NCBI GenBank assembly: GCA_937924775.1
Contig: CALDUT010000017.1
Coordinates: 1-47,061 of the forward strand
DNA length: 47,061 bases
Direction: 5' to 3'
Source: an uncultured Gemmata sp.
Lineage (GTDB): Bacteria > Planctomycetota > Planctomycetia > Gemmatales > Gemmataceae
Both the position numbers and the translations under genes were made by a program. Shown one piece after another: positions 35,479-44,445 of this stretch (position 1 is the first letter of the stretch; every line of letters begins with the position of its first letter). A model generated the notes under the pieces. It had not been told where the DNA came from. It saw only the letters and a list, made by a program, of their open reading frames with translations, and did not search any database.

Positions 35479-35590
35479 ATGGCTTCCCTGTAATCGTTAC
35501 AATAGGAACAGGTCGGTGTCCGTGAAAAAGTCCGCTTGCGTTCTGTTCTCGGGGAGGCTATGTGTGCCACTAGAACAACCTGTATCACCT

Positions 35591-36115
35591 ATGAATCCAC
35601 CCGATAACGACGACCTTCCGGTGGCCCGCCAGATTCGCCGCCGTTTCAACGCGCCGGCCACGCTCGCCGCTCCATCGATTCGCACGAAATGGTTGGTCCG
35701 AGCGGTGCTGGTGGGTATTGCGGTGATACTCACGGGGGTGTTCGCGGTCGCCTTTTGGCTCAACCCCTACGACGCCGACGGCCGGCCGCGCACAATGGCC
35801 ACCCACACGCAATTAGGCATGCCACCGTGCAATTTTGTGGTGTTCACGGGCAAGCCCTGTCCGACGTGCGGAATGACCACAAGCTTCGCTCTGTTGGTGC
35901 GTGGGGATATAACGGCTTCTCTCCAAGCCAACTGGGTGGGCAGTATCCTGTGTGTGATGTGGGCGGTTGCCTTGGTGTGGGCGATTGCCAGTGCCGTATG
36001 GGGGCGAATGCTCGTCATCCCCCCCGAACGCGCTGAGCTGATATTCACGATTGTTGTTGGCGTAGTATTAGCGCTATTAATCGGTCGTTGGGTGGTGGTT
36101 CTCATACAGGGTTAA
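35591..36115 (+). CDS. DUF2752 membrane protein
   Basis: The 174-residue product has three hydrophobic segments and the DUF2752 signature NFVVFTGKPCPTCGMTTSFALLVRGD, with the CPTCGMT core between the first and second segments. The cysteine pair could bind metal or form a disulfide. The function of the family is unknown. An open frame extends to a GTG at 35516, but those 25 residues are unlike the family and the ATG at 35591 is preferred; no strong ribosome-binding site helps. It is divergent from tilS. Confidence 0.8.
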   Translation: MNPPDNDDLPVARQIRRRFNAPATLAAPSIRTKWLVRAVLVGIAVILTGVFAVAFWLNPYDADGRPRTMATHTQLGMPPCNFVVFTGKPCPTCGMTTSFALLVRGDITASLQANWVGSILCVMWAVALVWAIASAVWGRMLVIPPERAELIFTIVVGVVLALLIGRWVVVLIQG

Positions 36116-36261
36116 TATCAGAAAAGTCATGAATGAAGTGATCAACTTCAGCCCCACTGCGGCCGTCGGTCCGATAATCCCGGATCGGGGTTTGCCAGCC
36201 AGAAGGCGGATGGGTCACTTCTTCGCTCTGAAGTTCATCATTCTCAAGGGGGGGTTCACGG

Positions 36262-36981
36262 ATGAACCGCGGGATTTCGGGCCAGTGGGCTCGCCGGATG
36301 GTGTGGGGCACTTTGGTAGCGGTCGCGGCCATGGGCTGTAATCCGCTGAACATCGCCGCGTTCATGTTTGCCCGCGACGAAAAAATCGAGGCCCCCTACC
36401 CACTCAGTTTCGACAAGGACAGCCCCAAGAAGGACAAAGACGAGGTTCTGGTTGTCCTGCTGCCGCATTTAGCACCGGGGACGCCGCGGGAGTTGATCAC
36501 CGCGGACCGGGAATTGGCCGATAAACTCGCTCGGATTCTGCCGGAATTGTCCAAACAGAACAGAGATAAGCCGAAAATCCGTGTCGTTCCGCCCGCGGAA
36601 GTCGACAAATTCAAATTGCGTAATCCCAATTGGAAGCAGATGACCGCGGGGGAAATCGGGGAGAAACTTCACGCCGATTTCGTCTTGGAAATCGAACTTT
36701 CCAACCTGCGGCTGTATCAGCCCAACACCGGTTCGCAGGTGAAGATTTATGAAGGCCGGGCTGAAGTGACGGTTTACATTTACGAAATCGGCCCCAACGG
36801 CGGTGAATTCAAAGATCGCTACCCGCTGTCGTTCGCCCACCCCAAAGACATGATCCTGCGTGATGCTTCGGTTCTGTCGGAAGCGACTTTCAAGCAGGAG
36901 TATATCGAAAATCTGGCCAAAGCGATTGCCCATATGCATGTCGATCACAAAGCCAGCACGCATATGCTGACGTCGCATTGA
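36262..36981 (+). CDS. Hypothetical lipoprotein
   Basis: This 239-residue protein has a leader ending LVAVAAMGC with Cys26 as the likely lipidation site. The mature part alternates strands and helices: DEVLVVLLPHLAPGT, ELADKLARILPELSKQNRDK, KIRVVPPAEVDKF, and HADFVLEIELSNLRLYQP followed by GRAEVTVYIYEI. This order resembles TolB-N/LpoB/GNA1162-type periplasmic lipoproteins, but I see no decisive motif. It probably sits at a membrane facing the periplasm. A G-rich stretch precedes the ATG. A terminator-like hairpin follows the stop. Confidence 0.7.
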   Translation: MNRGISGQWARRMVWGTLVAVAAMGCNPLNIAAFMFARDEKIEAPYPLSFDKDSPKKDKDEVLVVLLPHLAPGTPRELITADRELADKLARILPELSKQNRDKPKIRVVPPAEVDKFKLRNPNWKQMTAGEIGEKLHADFVLEIELSNLRLYQPNTGSQVKIYEGRAEVTVYIYEIGPNGGEFKDRYPLSFAHPKDMILRDASVLSEATFKQEYIENLAKAIAHMHVDHKASTHMLTSH

Positions 36982-37006
36982 AAAACCCTATCCAAGCGCA
37001 GGTACC

Positions 37007-37044
37007 AACGGATAAACGGGGGGATCGCCTCCCGTTTGTCCGTT
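37007..37044 (+). terminator. Terminator hairpin after the 36262 lipoprotein gene
   Basis: AACGGATAAACGGGG (37007-37021) pairs with TCCCGTTTGTCCGTT (37030-37044) over 15 positions including two G-T pairs, with an 8-base loop. It lies 26 bases after the stop. No T tract follows. Confidence 0.65.
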
Positions 37045-37281
37045 AACCGGGCTTTCTGGACCGCCGACTTTTCATCCGGTGTCGTTAGCCGTGAGCTTTT
37101 TGAGCCACTGACGCTTCATCTCCTGTGGCGGGTTTCGTGCTGCTCCCTTTTTCGTCACAGTTCCGTTGACACGCGGGGCGACTCCGCTATACGTCGTGCT
37201 GCGCGTGAATCGCTCGTGGGGGAAATGGCGAGCGAGTTGGCCACGCCCGCTTCAGCACTCCAGACAAGGAACACGCAGCGC

Positions 37282-37620
37282 ATGCCGGACGCAACCACTC
37301 CGGTGGCCGCTCTCAAAGAGGGCATCCGCCGCTTTGCGTCGATCCGCGGGTGGGAACCGTACCACACGCCGAAAAATCTCGCGATGGCCTTAGCCAGCGA
37401 GGTGGGGGAATTGTGCGACATTTTCCGGTGGCTGACACCCGAAGAGTCGATCGCGGCCACCGACGACCCGCAGTTGCGGGAAGCCATCGCCGACGAACTG
37501 GCCGACATTGCCAACATCGTGTTTTTGCTCAGCGTTCACACCCGGATCGACCTCTCTGAGGCTGTGGCGGCCAAAATGGTGAAAAACGAAGGCAAATACC
37601 CGCCGCCGGGGGCCGGGTAA
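37282..37620 (+). CDS. MazG-like nucleotide pyrophosphohydrolase
   Basis: The 112-residue protein matches the single-domain MazG/RS21-C6 type: LKEGIRRFASIRGWEPYHTPKNLAMALASEVGELCDIF contains the EVGEL metal motif, and AIADELADIANIVFLLSVHT contains the EAxxD-like DELAD metal motif. Known members hydrolyse dCTP or other NTPs to monophosphate and pyrophosphate, cleaning the nucleotide pool. The ATG at 37282 gives the usual length, with AAGGA 11 bases upstream. The frame is open upstream to 37036, where the sequence is unlike the family; ATG 37225 is a weaker alternative. Confidence 0.87.
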   Translation: MPDATTPVAALKEGIRRFASIRGWEPYHTPKNLAMALASEVGELCDIFRWLTPEESIAATDDPQLREAIADELADIANIVFLLSVHTRIDLSEAVAAKMVKNEGKYPPPGAG

Positions 37621-37714
37621 CACCAGCGGGGGGCTTGTATTGCGGCGGGAACATTCATCCCGGGGCATACTTCGTGTGCTGGGGGTCCAACCCGATGAGG
37701 AGTTATCAGCGAAA

Positions 37715-37762
37715 TCCCTGAGATTAGAAGTCCCTGCGATTGGAAGTTCCTGAGATTGGACC
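37715..37762. repeat. Three tandem 16-bp units
   Basis: TCCCTGAGATTAGAAG, TCCCTGCGATTGGAAG and TTCCTGAGATTGGACC follow directly (37715-37730, 37731-37746, 37747-37762). They lie in the 285-base leader region of the DUF11-repeat gene. This could be slippage or a binding-site array. Confidence 0.7.
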
Positions 37763-37906
37763 TGGAGAAGCCAGCCGGTTGAATCAGGAGCCTTTCATTT
37801 GGTCTGAAACGCTACCCACCGCGGGGGCCCTTGGGCGGTGTCGGTTTCGGGGAACAGATAGCGGCGGACTCGATTTGGCGACGACGTTTCGTGGGGGAAA
37901 TGAGCC

Positions 37907-40153
37907 GTGCAGAAATCATTCATCCTGCTTGTCGCGGGTGCCGTGGTGGCGCTTGCGGTCTGGGGAACCGTGGGGGCTCAACAGCCGTCGGGGGGGGGAT
38001 ACCTGCCGCAACCATCGGGCGGCGGATATTTTCACCCGGCCAAAGGCAGTGGTCCTTCCCGGCCCACACCAACCGCGAACACCCCGACCGCACCGGTTGT
38101 GCGGCCCTATTCGGAGTGGGCGCCCAACCCTCCTAAAACCGTTTACACACCGACCCCGACCAACCAGCCGCAGCCTTCGGGTAGCCCGCGACTGCCGGCC
38201 GGCGGCGGCTATCTGCCACCTTCCGCCAGTGGGTATACCAACCCGCTACCATCGGCCCATCGTCTGCGGCTCAGCCAACCCGGCTTCGCGGGCGGCGAAA
38301 TCAACCCCACCGGTGGCTTCGATGTCCCCCCGCCGAGCATGGAGTTACCGCGGCCCAATAATCAACCGGTGGTGGCCCCGTCGAAAACAGCTCCACCGTT
38401 GCCGCCACCCAGTGTCAGCCTCGACTCCCACGACAACAAATTTCCTCCGGTTCCCGCGGTGCAACCTCCCAGCCCAGGGGAGGCTCCCGCGGCGCTGCCC
38501 ACAACGGTGCTTCCGCCCCCGTCGGCTGAACCGGTGGCGCCGGCGATTCCGCCGAGTGTTCCCCTGTCGCCCGCTTCCCCGGTCGTGTTGCCGCCCTCGC
38601 CGCCAGTGAATCTGCCACAAACTCTGCCCAAACCGGAAGTTGTGGCTACTCCGCCAGTTGTGCCACGACCTTTGGCTCCCCTGACGGGCAGCTTACCGAG
38701 TGGGGTGAGCCAAAGTGTCACCGTGCAGGCGGTTTGCGACGAAATCCTGACCTTCAATGAAGATTGTCGCTACGAACTGGTGGTGAAGAATGAGGGGAAT
38801 GCTGCGGTGCAGAATGTTCGCGTCGAAGATCAGCTACCGGCCGGGGTTCGCTACATCGGCAGCGATCCACCGGGCGAGTTGAACGGCGATCGGCTCGTGT
38901 GGGCTATTGGAACGCTGGAATCGAAATCAGAAAAGCGGATCGCGGTGCGTGTTCGACCCACCGAGGAAGGTGAATTGCGCAGCCGGGCCATAGTGAGTTA
39001 TACAGCTGCTGTCGATGTCAAGCTCCAAGTCACGCGGCCACGGTTGGCGATTAGTGCCACATGCATTGACGTTTGCCGTACTGGGGAGGATTGTGTCTTC
39101 CAAATCCAAGTGACAAACAGCGGCAGTGGGCCGGCGAAGAACTTGGTCTTGCGTGCGGAAATGAGTGGGGGTTTGTTGTTTGCGCAATCGCCGCAATTGG
39201 GCGCGAAGCTCGAAACAACGCTCGAAAGTCTGCCGGCCGGTTCGACCAAAACTCTGTCACTGCCACTGAATGCGACAAAAGCCGGTCTTCAGTCGTGCCA
39301 GTTCACCGTCAGCGCCACCGGTTGCGATCCGGTGAGTACGAAAGCCACTGTCAATGTGGTTGAACCGCAGTTGCACATCAAGCAAACCGGGCCAGCCACA
39401 TGCTTGGTTCGCAGCGAACCAACCTACGAAATCACCCTGAGTAATCCCGGTACAGCGGCGACCGAGCCGATCACGCTGCATGCGGTTTTGCCCGAGGGTT
39501 TCGACTTCCTCGAAGCAACCGACAGCGGTAGCTTCAACCCCACCACCCGGGCGACCAGTTGGAAGCTCAGCGGTCTGCCGGCGGGGGCCACAAAAACGGT
39601 GGCCTTGAAGCTGCGGGCGGTTGCGGCCGGCGATGTGAGCCTGCGTTCGGTGGCGGTGGCAGCCCCGGAGCGCGGCCTTGGGGTGGCGGCTCCGGAGTCG
39701 GCTGTCCCTGTCGGCGCGACGGCTCCACTGGCCAAACCGGCATCTCGGATGCTGGAAGCGAAAGCAGAAACGCCCATCAAATGCGAAGGGGTACCGGCCG
39801 TTCGTTTTGAAGTGAAAGACATCGAAGACCCGATTCTTGTAGGTAGCGACGCGGTGTACGAAATCCGCGTCACCAACCAAGGCACCGGGGCTTGTACCAA
39901 CGTGCAGTTGATCGCGGCGATGTCCGAAGGGACTACTTTCAGCGGGGCCAATGGTCCGACCAACGTGAAGGCGCAAGGTCAGACCTTAATTTTTGAGGCC
40001 ATACCTAAATTGGGAGTGAAGGAGGAGATGGTGTACACCGTGCGGGTGCGAGGAAATACCGAGGGCGACCACCGCTTCCGGGTCCAACTGACCTGCGATC
40101 AGGTCCGCACCCCGGTAGTGAAGGAGGAAAGTTCCCGCTTCTACAAACAGTAA
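37907..40153 (+). CDS. Exported proline-rich protein with four DUF11-type repeats
   Basis: The 748-residue protein has a signal peptide (SFILLVAGAVVALAVWGTVGA), then about 220 residues dominated by Pro, Ser and Gly. Four Ig-like repeats of roughly 100 residues follow. Each opens with a strand pair and a YELVVKNEGNAAVQNVRVED-like motif: YELVVKNEG, FQIQVTNSG, YEITLSNPG and YEIRVTNQG. Paired cysteines recur near repeat starts. The end KEESSRFYKQ resembles the tails of other planctomycete DUF11 proteins. It is probably a surface or cell-envelope protein. The GTG at 37907 is chosen because it directly starts the signal peptide and GGGGGAAATG lies upstream. Confidence 0.82.
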   Translation: MQKSFILLVAGAVVALAVWGTVGAQQPSGGGYLPQPSGGGYFHPAKGSGPSRPTPTANTPTAPVVRPYSEWAPNPPKTVYTPTPTNQPQPSGSPRLPAGGGYLPPSASGYTNPLPSAHRLRLSQPGFAGGEINPTGGFDVPPPSMELPRPNNQPVVAPSKTAPPLPPPSVSLDSHDNKFPPVPAVQPPSPGEAPAALPTTVLPPPSAEPVAPAIPPSVPLSPASPVVLPPSPPVNLPQTLPKPEVVATPPVVPRPLAPLTGSLPSGVSQSVTVQAVCDEILTFNEDCRYELVVKNEGNAAVQNVRVEDQLPAGVRYIGSDPPGELNGDRLVWAIGTLESKSEKRIAVRVRPTEEGELRSRAIVSYTAAVDVKLQVTRPRLAISATCIDVCRTGEDCVFQIQVTNSGSGPAKNLVLRAEMSGGLLFAQSPQLGAKLETTLESLPAGSTKTLSLPLNATKAGLQSCQFTVSATGCDPVSTKATVNVVEPQLHIKQTGPATCLVRSEPTYEITLSNPGTAATEPITLHAVLPEGFDFLEATDSGSFNPTTRATSWKLSGLPAGATKTVALKLRAVAAGDVSLRSVAVAAPERGLGVAAPESAVPVGATAPLAKPASRMLEAKAETPIKCEGVPAVRFEVKDIEDPILVGSDAVYEIRVTNQGTGACTNVQLIAAMSEGTTFSGANGPTNVKAQGQTLIFEAIPKLGVKEEMVYTVRVRGNTEGDHRFRVQLTCDQVRTPVVKEESSRFYKQ

Positions 40154-40389
40154 TTCAGTAATTGCAGAAACCATCGGTCTATGGAAATACTGATCGAAAA
40201 TCCCGAGTGAACTGTGAAGCCGCCGAGGGTGTTGGTGACCGCTCTGCGGCGCTTCGTAACGGGCGAAGACGAATAGGCGTTTCCGAGTTTCTTCTGAACT
40301 TCGGAAGTGGTACATTCTGGGGGCTTCGATGTCGGTGGTGGGCGTGAGGGGGTCACCCCGGCCACCGACGGGGGGAAGGGAGTCCGTTC

Positions 40390-40947
40390 ATGAGCACAGG
40401 ACGTGCGACGCGGCGCATGGAGGATCGCAACACCGCGGATCCGAAGGCCGTTCACATCCGTTGGATGATTCGCCGCGACATGCCCGAAGTGATGAACATC
40501 GAATTAGCCAGTTTCGAGTATGCGTGGACCGAAGATGATTTTCTCCGCTGCTTGCGGCAGCGCAATTGTATCGGCATGGTGGCCGAACGCGAGGAACGCA
40601 TCTTGGGTTTCATGATCTACGAGTTGCACCGCACACACTTGAGTTTGTTGAACTTCGCCGTCAATCCCAATGTGCGGCGAACGGGGATTGGCCGCCTGAT
40701 GCTCAATAAGCTGATTTACAAACTGTGCAGCCATCGCCGGCAGAAAATCACCTTGGCGGTGCGCGAAAGCAACATCAGCGCGCAATTGTTCTTCCGTGCC
40801 CATCGCTTTTATGCAGCGAAGGTCCTCCGCAGCTACTACGAAGATAGCGGGGAAGACGCCTACCAAATGGAGTACGAGCCTTTGGAAGGCGAATGGGCCG
40901 CCTTCGGCGGGCCGCCTGTCAATCGCATTACCCTGTATGAAATCTGA
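40390..40947 (+). CDS. rimI: Ribosomal protein alanine N-acetyltransferase-like GNAT enzyme
   Basis: The 185-residue GNAT protein shows the RimI pattern: IRRDMPEVMNIELASFEYAWTEDDF at the N-terminus, ILGFMIYELHRTHLSLLNFAVNP in the central strands, and the acetyl-CoA loop VRRTGIGRLMLNKLI. RESNISAQLFFRAHRFYAAKVLRSYYED closes the fold. RimI acetylates the N-terminal alanine of ribosomal protein S18; other protein N-termini are possible. GGGAG lies upstream of the ATG. A leader of about 20 residues precedes the domain; ATG codon 10 (MEDRNT) is an alternative start. No ribosome genes are adjacent. Confidence 0.82.
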   Translation: MSTGRATRRMEDRNTADPKAVHIRWMIRRDMPEVMNIELASFEYAWTEDDFLRCLRQRNCIGMVAEREERILGFMIYELHRTHLSLLNFAVNPNVRRTGIGRLMLNKLIYKLCSHRRQKITLAVRESNISAQLFFRAHRFYAAKVLRSYYEDSGEDAYQMEYEPLEGEWAAFGGPPVNRITLYEI

Positions 40948-41118
40948 TCCATCGCGGTGTCAGAGCCCACAACAAACGCGCGGGCCAGGATGCCAGTGAG
41001 CGAGGATTTATTCGCTCGGTGGCCGCCGCCTGCGCGACGAGGACGGCTCCGCGGGGTGCCGTGGCGGTGACCGAGGATTCGTTCACCTCACAGGAATTGC
41101 TGGAAGAGGACTACGGCC

Positions 41119-42798
41119 ATGGGGAAGGAAAACCGGCTGGGGTGGCGTGCACTGGTATTGCTTACACTCGCGGGCGGCCTGATTGCGGGAGCATGGTTGG
41201 GCTTTGTTCAAGCCCATGCGCTACCGGCGGACAGCTCGCCCGTCTGGACAACGGCCTCGCCGCCTCGACCTACGGCGAACGAATGGCCAGCGGGGGACAG
41301 GCGGGCCACGAAGCCGGTGGAAGCCGGGGGGGGCGCGGGGACCGCGTTACCTCCGTCGGTGCCCAACACCGCTTCTGCCGTGGGAGTACCCGTTGTTCCG
41401 GCGAGGCCAACAGACCTGCCCGGGCCGTTGCCACCACCCATTTCTATTCCCCTTCCTGCTGCCATGACCGCGCCGCCGATCGACATTCCACCGACCACCG
41501 GGCCGCAAGCTCCCGTCACCGGCTCCAGTTACGGGACGATTCCATTGCCAACGATTCCTATTCCACCGGTGGCCGAAGTGCCAAAACCACCAGACGTTAC
41601 GCCGCAAGCGCCGAAAGCCGCGGAGGCTCCCCCCGCATTACCGCCGGTACCGGGGGGGCCGCAAGCGGCGGACAAAGTGCCACAAGCACTGCCCGAACCG
41701 CGGCCGGCCGAGGGTATGCCACCCTCGCCAGCAACGCCAGCGATGCCAGAAGTTCCGAAAAAACAAGAAGTTGCGCCGCAGCAGCCATCCGGTCACGCTA
41801 CCGGTACACCGACTGTCGGTTCACTCCCCGCCGTTCCGCCACTTCCGCCGATTCGGCTACCCAATTTCTCGGAACCACCGCCGGCGCAACCGCCGGGGCT
41901 TAACCAGTCCACTCCGCCGGTCAAGTCGGTAGAACCGCAGATGACAATTCCGCCGGCGAAATCTGATTCTGACTTGAACCCAAATGCTCCGGGGAATACG
42001 CTCAATCCGAGCGCATCGCCGGTCGCACCGGTTGTTCCGAAGTTACCTGCGCCGCTGTCCCGCGGGGAAACCCCGGGCCAACCCGCGAAGAACGCTAAGA
42101 ACAACCCGACAACGCTGGTACCGGATGTCGAGGCCGTGGAAAAAGGGCCTTCCCTGCCGCCGGCGATGCCCCCAATCCCCAATCCCCCGACACGAGACGA
42201 CACCATGGGTAACCTCACCACACACGCGGCTTTGGCGATTTTGGGCGGTGCGTTAATGGCCCTTGAACAAGCTCACGCCGCCCCCCCCCTCCCACCGGCT
42301 TCCTCCCTCCCGACGCCAGGGTTGCTCGTGAAGGCCGATAGCGAGGTGGAAAAACTTAAAAGCGATCTGGCCGAAGCCAATAAACGCATCAAATCGCTTG
42401 AAGAACAAGTGGCTAAGCTCACCGAAATGCTCACGGGTAAGAAAGACGATCGGGGTTTCCGCGTCGAAAGCGACCCGGGGGCCGTGGAAGAAATCAAGCG
42501 GTTGAAAGACAAAATCACCAAGCTTGAAGACGAACTGCGTACTCTCCGGACCCAAACGGCTCTGCGGCCGGGTACTCCTCCTGATATCAAGCCCATGGGG
42601 ACGGTCAAAATCATCAACGATTATCCCATCGAAGTTTCCATTGTCATCAACGATAAGTCGTATCGTGTGGCTCCCAACAAAGTCCTCGATGTCGAAGTTC
42701 CGGCAGGGGAATTCACCTATCAGTTGCTGCAATCGGGGGCCCCAGCCACCAAAAGCATCATCCGCGACAAAGAAACGGTCCGCCTGCGGATCAAGTAA
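41119..42798 (+). CDS. Exported proline-rich/coiled-coil envelope protein with internal signal-like segment
   Basis: The 559-residue product begins with a signal or anchor (ALVLLTLAGGLIAGAWLGFVQ, ending AHA). Residues 40-360 are extremely rich in Pro, Ala and Val. At residue 363 a second signal-like stretch appears (MGNLTTHAALAILGGALMAL, also ending AHA). It is followed by two coiled-coil segments (about 395-435 and 455-490; EVEKLKSDLAEANKRIKSLE). A final beta-rich domain of about 65 residues (TVKIINDYPIEVSIVINDKS) ends the protein. The family is not recognised. It probably spans or decorates the envelope. The segment from ATG 42205 could be a separate gene, or the protein a fusion. Confidence 0.7.
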   Translation: MGKENRLGWRALVLLTLAGGLIAGAWLGFVQAHALPADSSPVWTTASPPRPTANEWPAGDRRATKPVEAGGGAGTALPPSVPNTASAVGVPVVPARPTDLPGPLPPPISIPLPAAMTAPPIDIPPTTGPQAPVTGSSYGTIPLPTIPIPPVAEVPKPPDVTPQAPKAAEAPPALPPVPGGPQAADKVPQALPEPRPAEGMPPSPATPAMPEVPKKQEVAPQQPSGHATGTPTVGSLPAVPPLPPIRLPNFSEPPPAQPPGLNQSTPPVKSVEPQMTIPPAKSDSDLNPNAPGNTLNPSASPVAPVVPKLPAPLSRGETPGQPAKNAKNNPTTLVPDVEAVEKGPSLPPAMPPIPNPPTRDDTMGNLTTHAALAILGGALMALEQAHAAPPLPPASSLPTPGLLVKADSEVEKLKSDLAEANKRIKSLEEQVAKLTEMLTGKKDDRGFRVESDPGAVEEIKRLKDKITKLEDELRTLRTQTALRPGTPPDIKPMGTVKIINDYPIEVSIVINDKSYRVAPNKVLDVEVPAGEFTYQLLQSGAPATKSIIRDKETVRLRIK

Positions 42799-42897
42799 CC
42801 GGGGGAATGACCCAAGTCACCCGGGGCCGCCATGTTGAAGGGAAGCGAGTGTTTCTCTTCGGAATGGCGTGTGGTGTGAAACTTCAGTTTCATCATC

Positions 42898-43554
42898 ATG
42901 ATAGTTACTATTGATGGCCCCTCGGGCGTGGGCAAAAGCACGGTGACCAAAGCCCTCGCGGCCCGCTTGGGCTTCGACTACCTCGATACCGGGGCGATGT
43001 ACCGGGCCGTGGCCCTGGCCATGCTCCGCCGGCAACTTCCGTGGGATGATTTGGCCGCGGCGGCGGTTCTGCCAGCGCTGACGATCGAACTGCCTCCGGG
43101 CCGGGTGCTGCTCAATGGCGAGGATGTCAGCGCCGCCATCCGGACTCCGGAAGTGTCGCAAGCGGCTAGTAAGGTCGCGGTGCTACCCAGTGTGCGGCGA
43201 TTTTTGGCCGAACAACAGCGGCGAATCGCCGCGGGCCGCAACATTGTGTGTGAAGGCCGCGATCAGGGCACCTTTGTATTTCCCCACGCCGAGTGTAAAT
43301 TCTTCCTTCAAGCCGATGCCCGGGTGCGTGCCGCCCGGCGGGCGGCGGAATTGCAGGCCCGCGGTCAAAGTGTCTCTGTGGAAAACGTTTTGGCCGATCA
43401 AGACGAACGGGATCGCCGGGATGCTCTCCGGGAACTGGCGCCCCTGCGACCGGCCGCCGACGCGGTGGTGGTTGATACGACCGACCTAACCACTGAACAG
43501 GTGGTTGAAACGCTAGAACGTGTTATCCGAGCCCGGCAAGGGCGTGGCGAATGA
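42898..43554 (+). CDS. cmk: Cytidylate kinase
   Basis: The 218-residue enzyme phosphorylates CMP and dCMP with ATP. The P-loop GPSGVGKST is at residues 7-15, followed by LGFDYLDTGAMYRAVALAML (CMP-binding), the VCEGRDQGTFVFPHAECKFFL block and the lid-region RDRRDALRELAPLRPAADAVVVDTTDL. Length is normal. The ATG overlaps a run of CAT repeats, with no clear ribosome-binding site. The plsC gene begins 9 bases after its stop, so the two form an operon; cmk is often next to plsC or rpsA in bacteria. Confidence 0.95.
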   Translation: MIVTIDGPSGVGKSTVTKALAARLGFDYLDTGAMYRAVALAMLRRQLPWDDLAAAAVLPALTIELPPGRVLLNGEDVSAAIRTPEVSQAASKVAVLPSVRRFLAEQQRRIAAGRNIVCEGRDQGTFVFPHAECKFFLQADARVRAARRAAELQARGQSVSVENVLADQDERDRRDALRELAPLRPAADAVVVDTTDLTTEQVVETLERVIRARQGRGE

Positions 43555-43563
43555 AGGGCACGC

Positions 43564-44232
43564 ATGACGGATCAGCCGGGGTTTTGGGGCCGCGTGTGGT
43601 ATAACACCGTTCATTGGGGCACCTTCACCCTTTTTACGTTCGGTTTCAGTCTGCGCACCGCCGGCTGGGGTCATGTGCCCACCCGCGGGCCGGTGTTGGT
43701 GCTGTCGAATCATCAGTCGATGTTCGACCCGGCGATCGTGGGCATTTCGATTCGCCGTTACTTGGTGTATCTGGCTCGTCAGAACCTGTTTGATCAGCCG
43801 ATTCTGGGGCCGTTTATCCGTAGTGTCGGGGCTATCCCGATCGACCGGGAATTGGGCAAAGACGGTTTGAAGGCGGTGCTGGGGGCCCTCGATCGGGGCC
43901 GGGCGGTGCTGGTGTTCCCCGAAGGCGAGCGGACGCACACCGGCCAGGTGCAACCGCTGAAACGGGGCGTGTCGCTACTGATTGAGCGGGTGAAGTGCCC
44001 GATCGTACCGGTGGGTGTCGCCGGGGCGTTCGCGGCCTGGTCGCGGTTCATGAAATGGCCCAAGCCTGCCCCGCTGTTTCTTCCCCCCGCACCCAGCACG
44101 CTGGCCGTGTCCGTGGGTTATCCGATCGATCCGGCTCGCTATGCCACCATGAATCGCGACGAAATTCTCGCCGACTTACACGCGGCGCTGGTAGCCCAGC
44201 ATGCGGCGGCGGAACGGCTGCGTCGCAAATGA
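43564..44232 (+). CDS. plsC: 1-acyl-sn-glycerol-3-phosphate acyltransferase
   Basis: The 222-residue membrane-associated enzyme makes phosphatidic acid from lysophosphatidic acid. The catalytic NHQSMFDP (H-x4-D) is near residue 49. It is followed by VGAIPIDRE for substrate binding, FPEGERTHTG and a C-terminal CPIVPVGVAGAF block. A hydrophobic segment near the N-terminus (WGTFTLFTFGFSL) likely associates with the membrane. It lies 9 bases after cmk and is probably co-transcribed. Family length is normal. Confidence 0.92.
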   Translation: MTDQPGFWGRVWYNTVHWGTFTLFTFGFSLRTAGWGHVPTRGPVLVLSNHQSMFDPAIVGISIRRYLVYLARQNLFDQPILGPFIRSVGAIPIDRELGKDGLKAVLGALDRGRAVLVFPEGERTHTGQVQPLKRGVSLLIERVKCPIVPVGVAGAFAAWSRFMKWPKPAPLFLPPAPSTLAVSVGYPIDPARYATMNRDEILADLHAALVAQHAAAERLRRK

Positions 44233-44445
44233 ACCTCGGCGGCTCTTGGATGCGCCGCTGCCGAACGCTCCTGGCGACACCATTTTTCAAGATTTTAACG
44301 GTTATTATTTTGACTATTTTTATTTTGATGTGCGGAACACTCTTCGCGACGCCATTGTTTCGGGAAAATGCGTCTGGGGTGAGGGGTAAAAATAGAGTTA
44401 GCGGCCCTGGAACCCCGCCACCGGGGGGAGGACCGGCCACGCGGG

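Noticed and set aside
37036-37281. N-terminal extension of the MazG-like protein
   Set aside because: The added 82 residues have no family similarity, and the internal ATG at 37282 gives the usual domain length with a ribosome-binding site.
41019-41903. 294-codon frame overlapping the proline-rich protein gene
   Set aside because: Alternate frame of a repetitive proline-coding region; Ser/Thr/Arg-rich without a signal peptide or domain.
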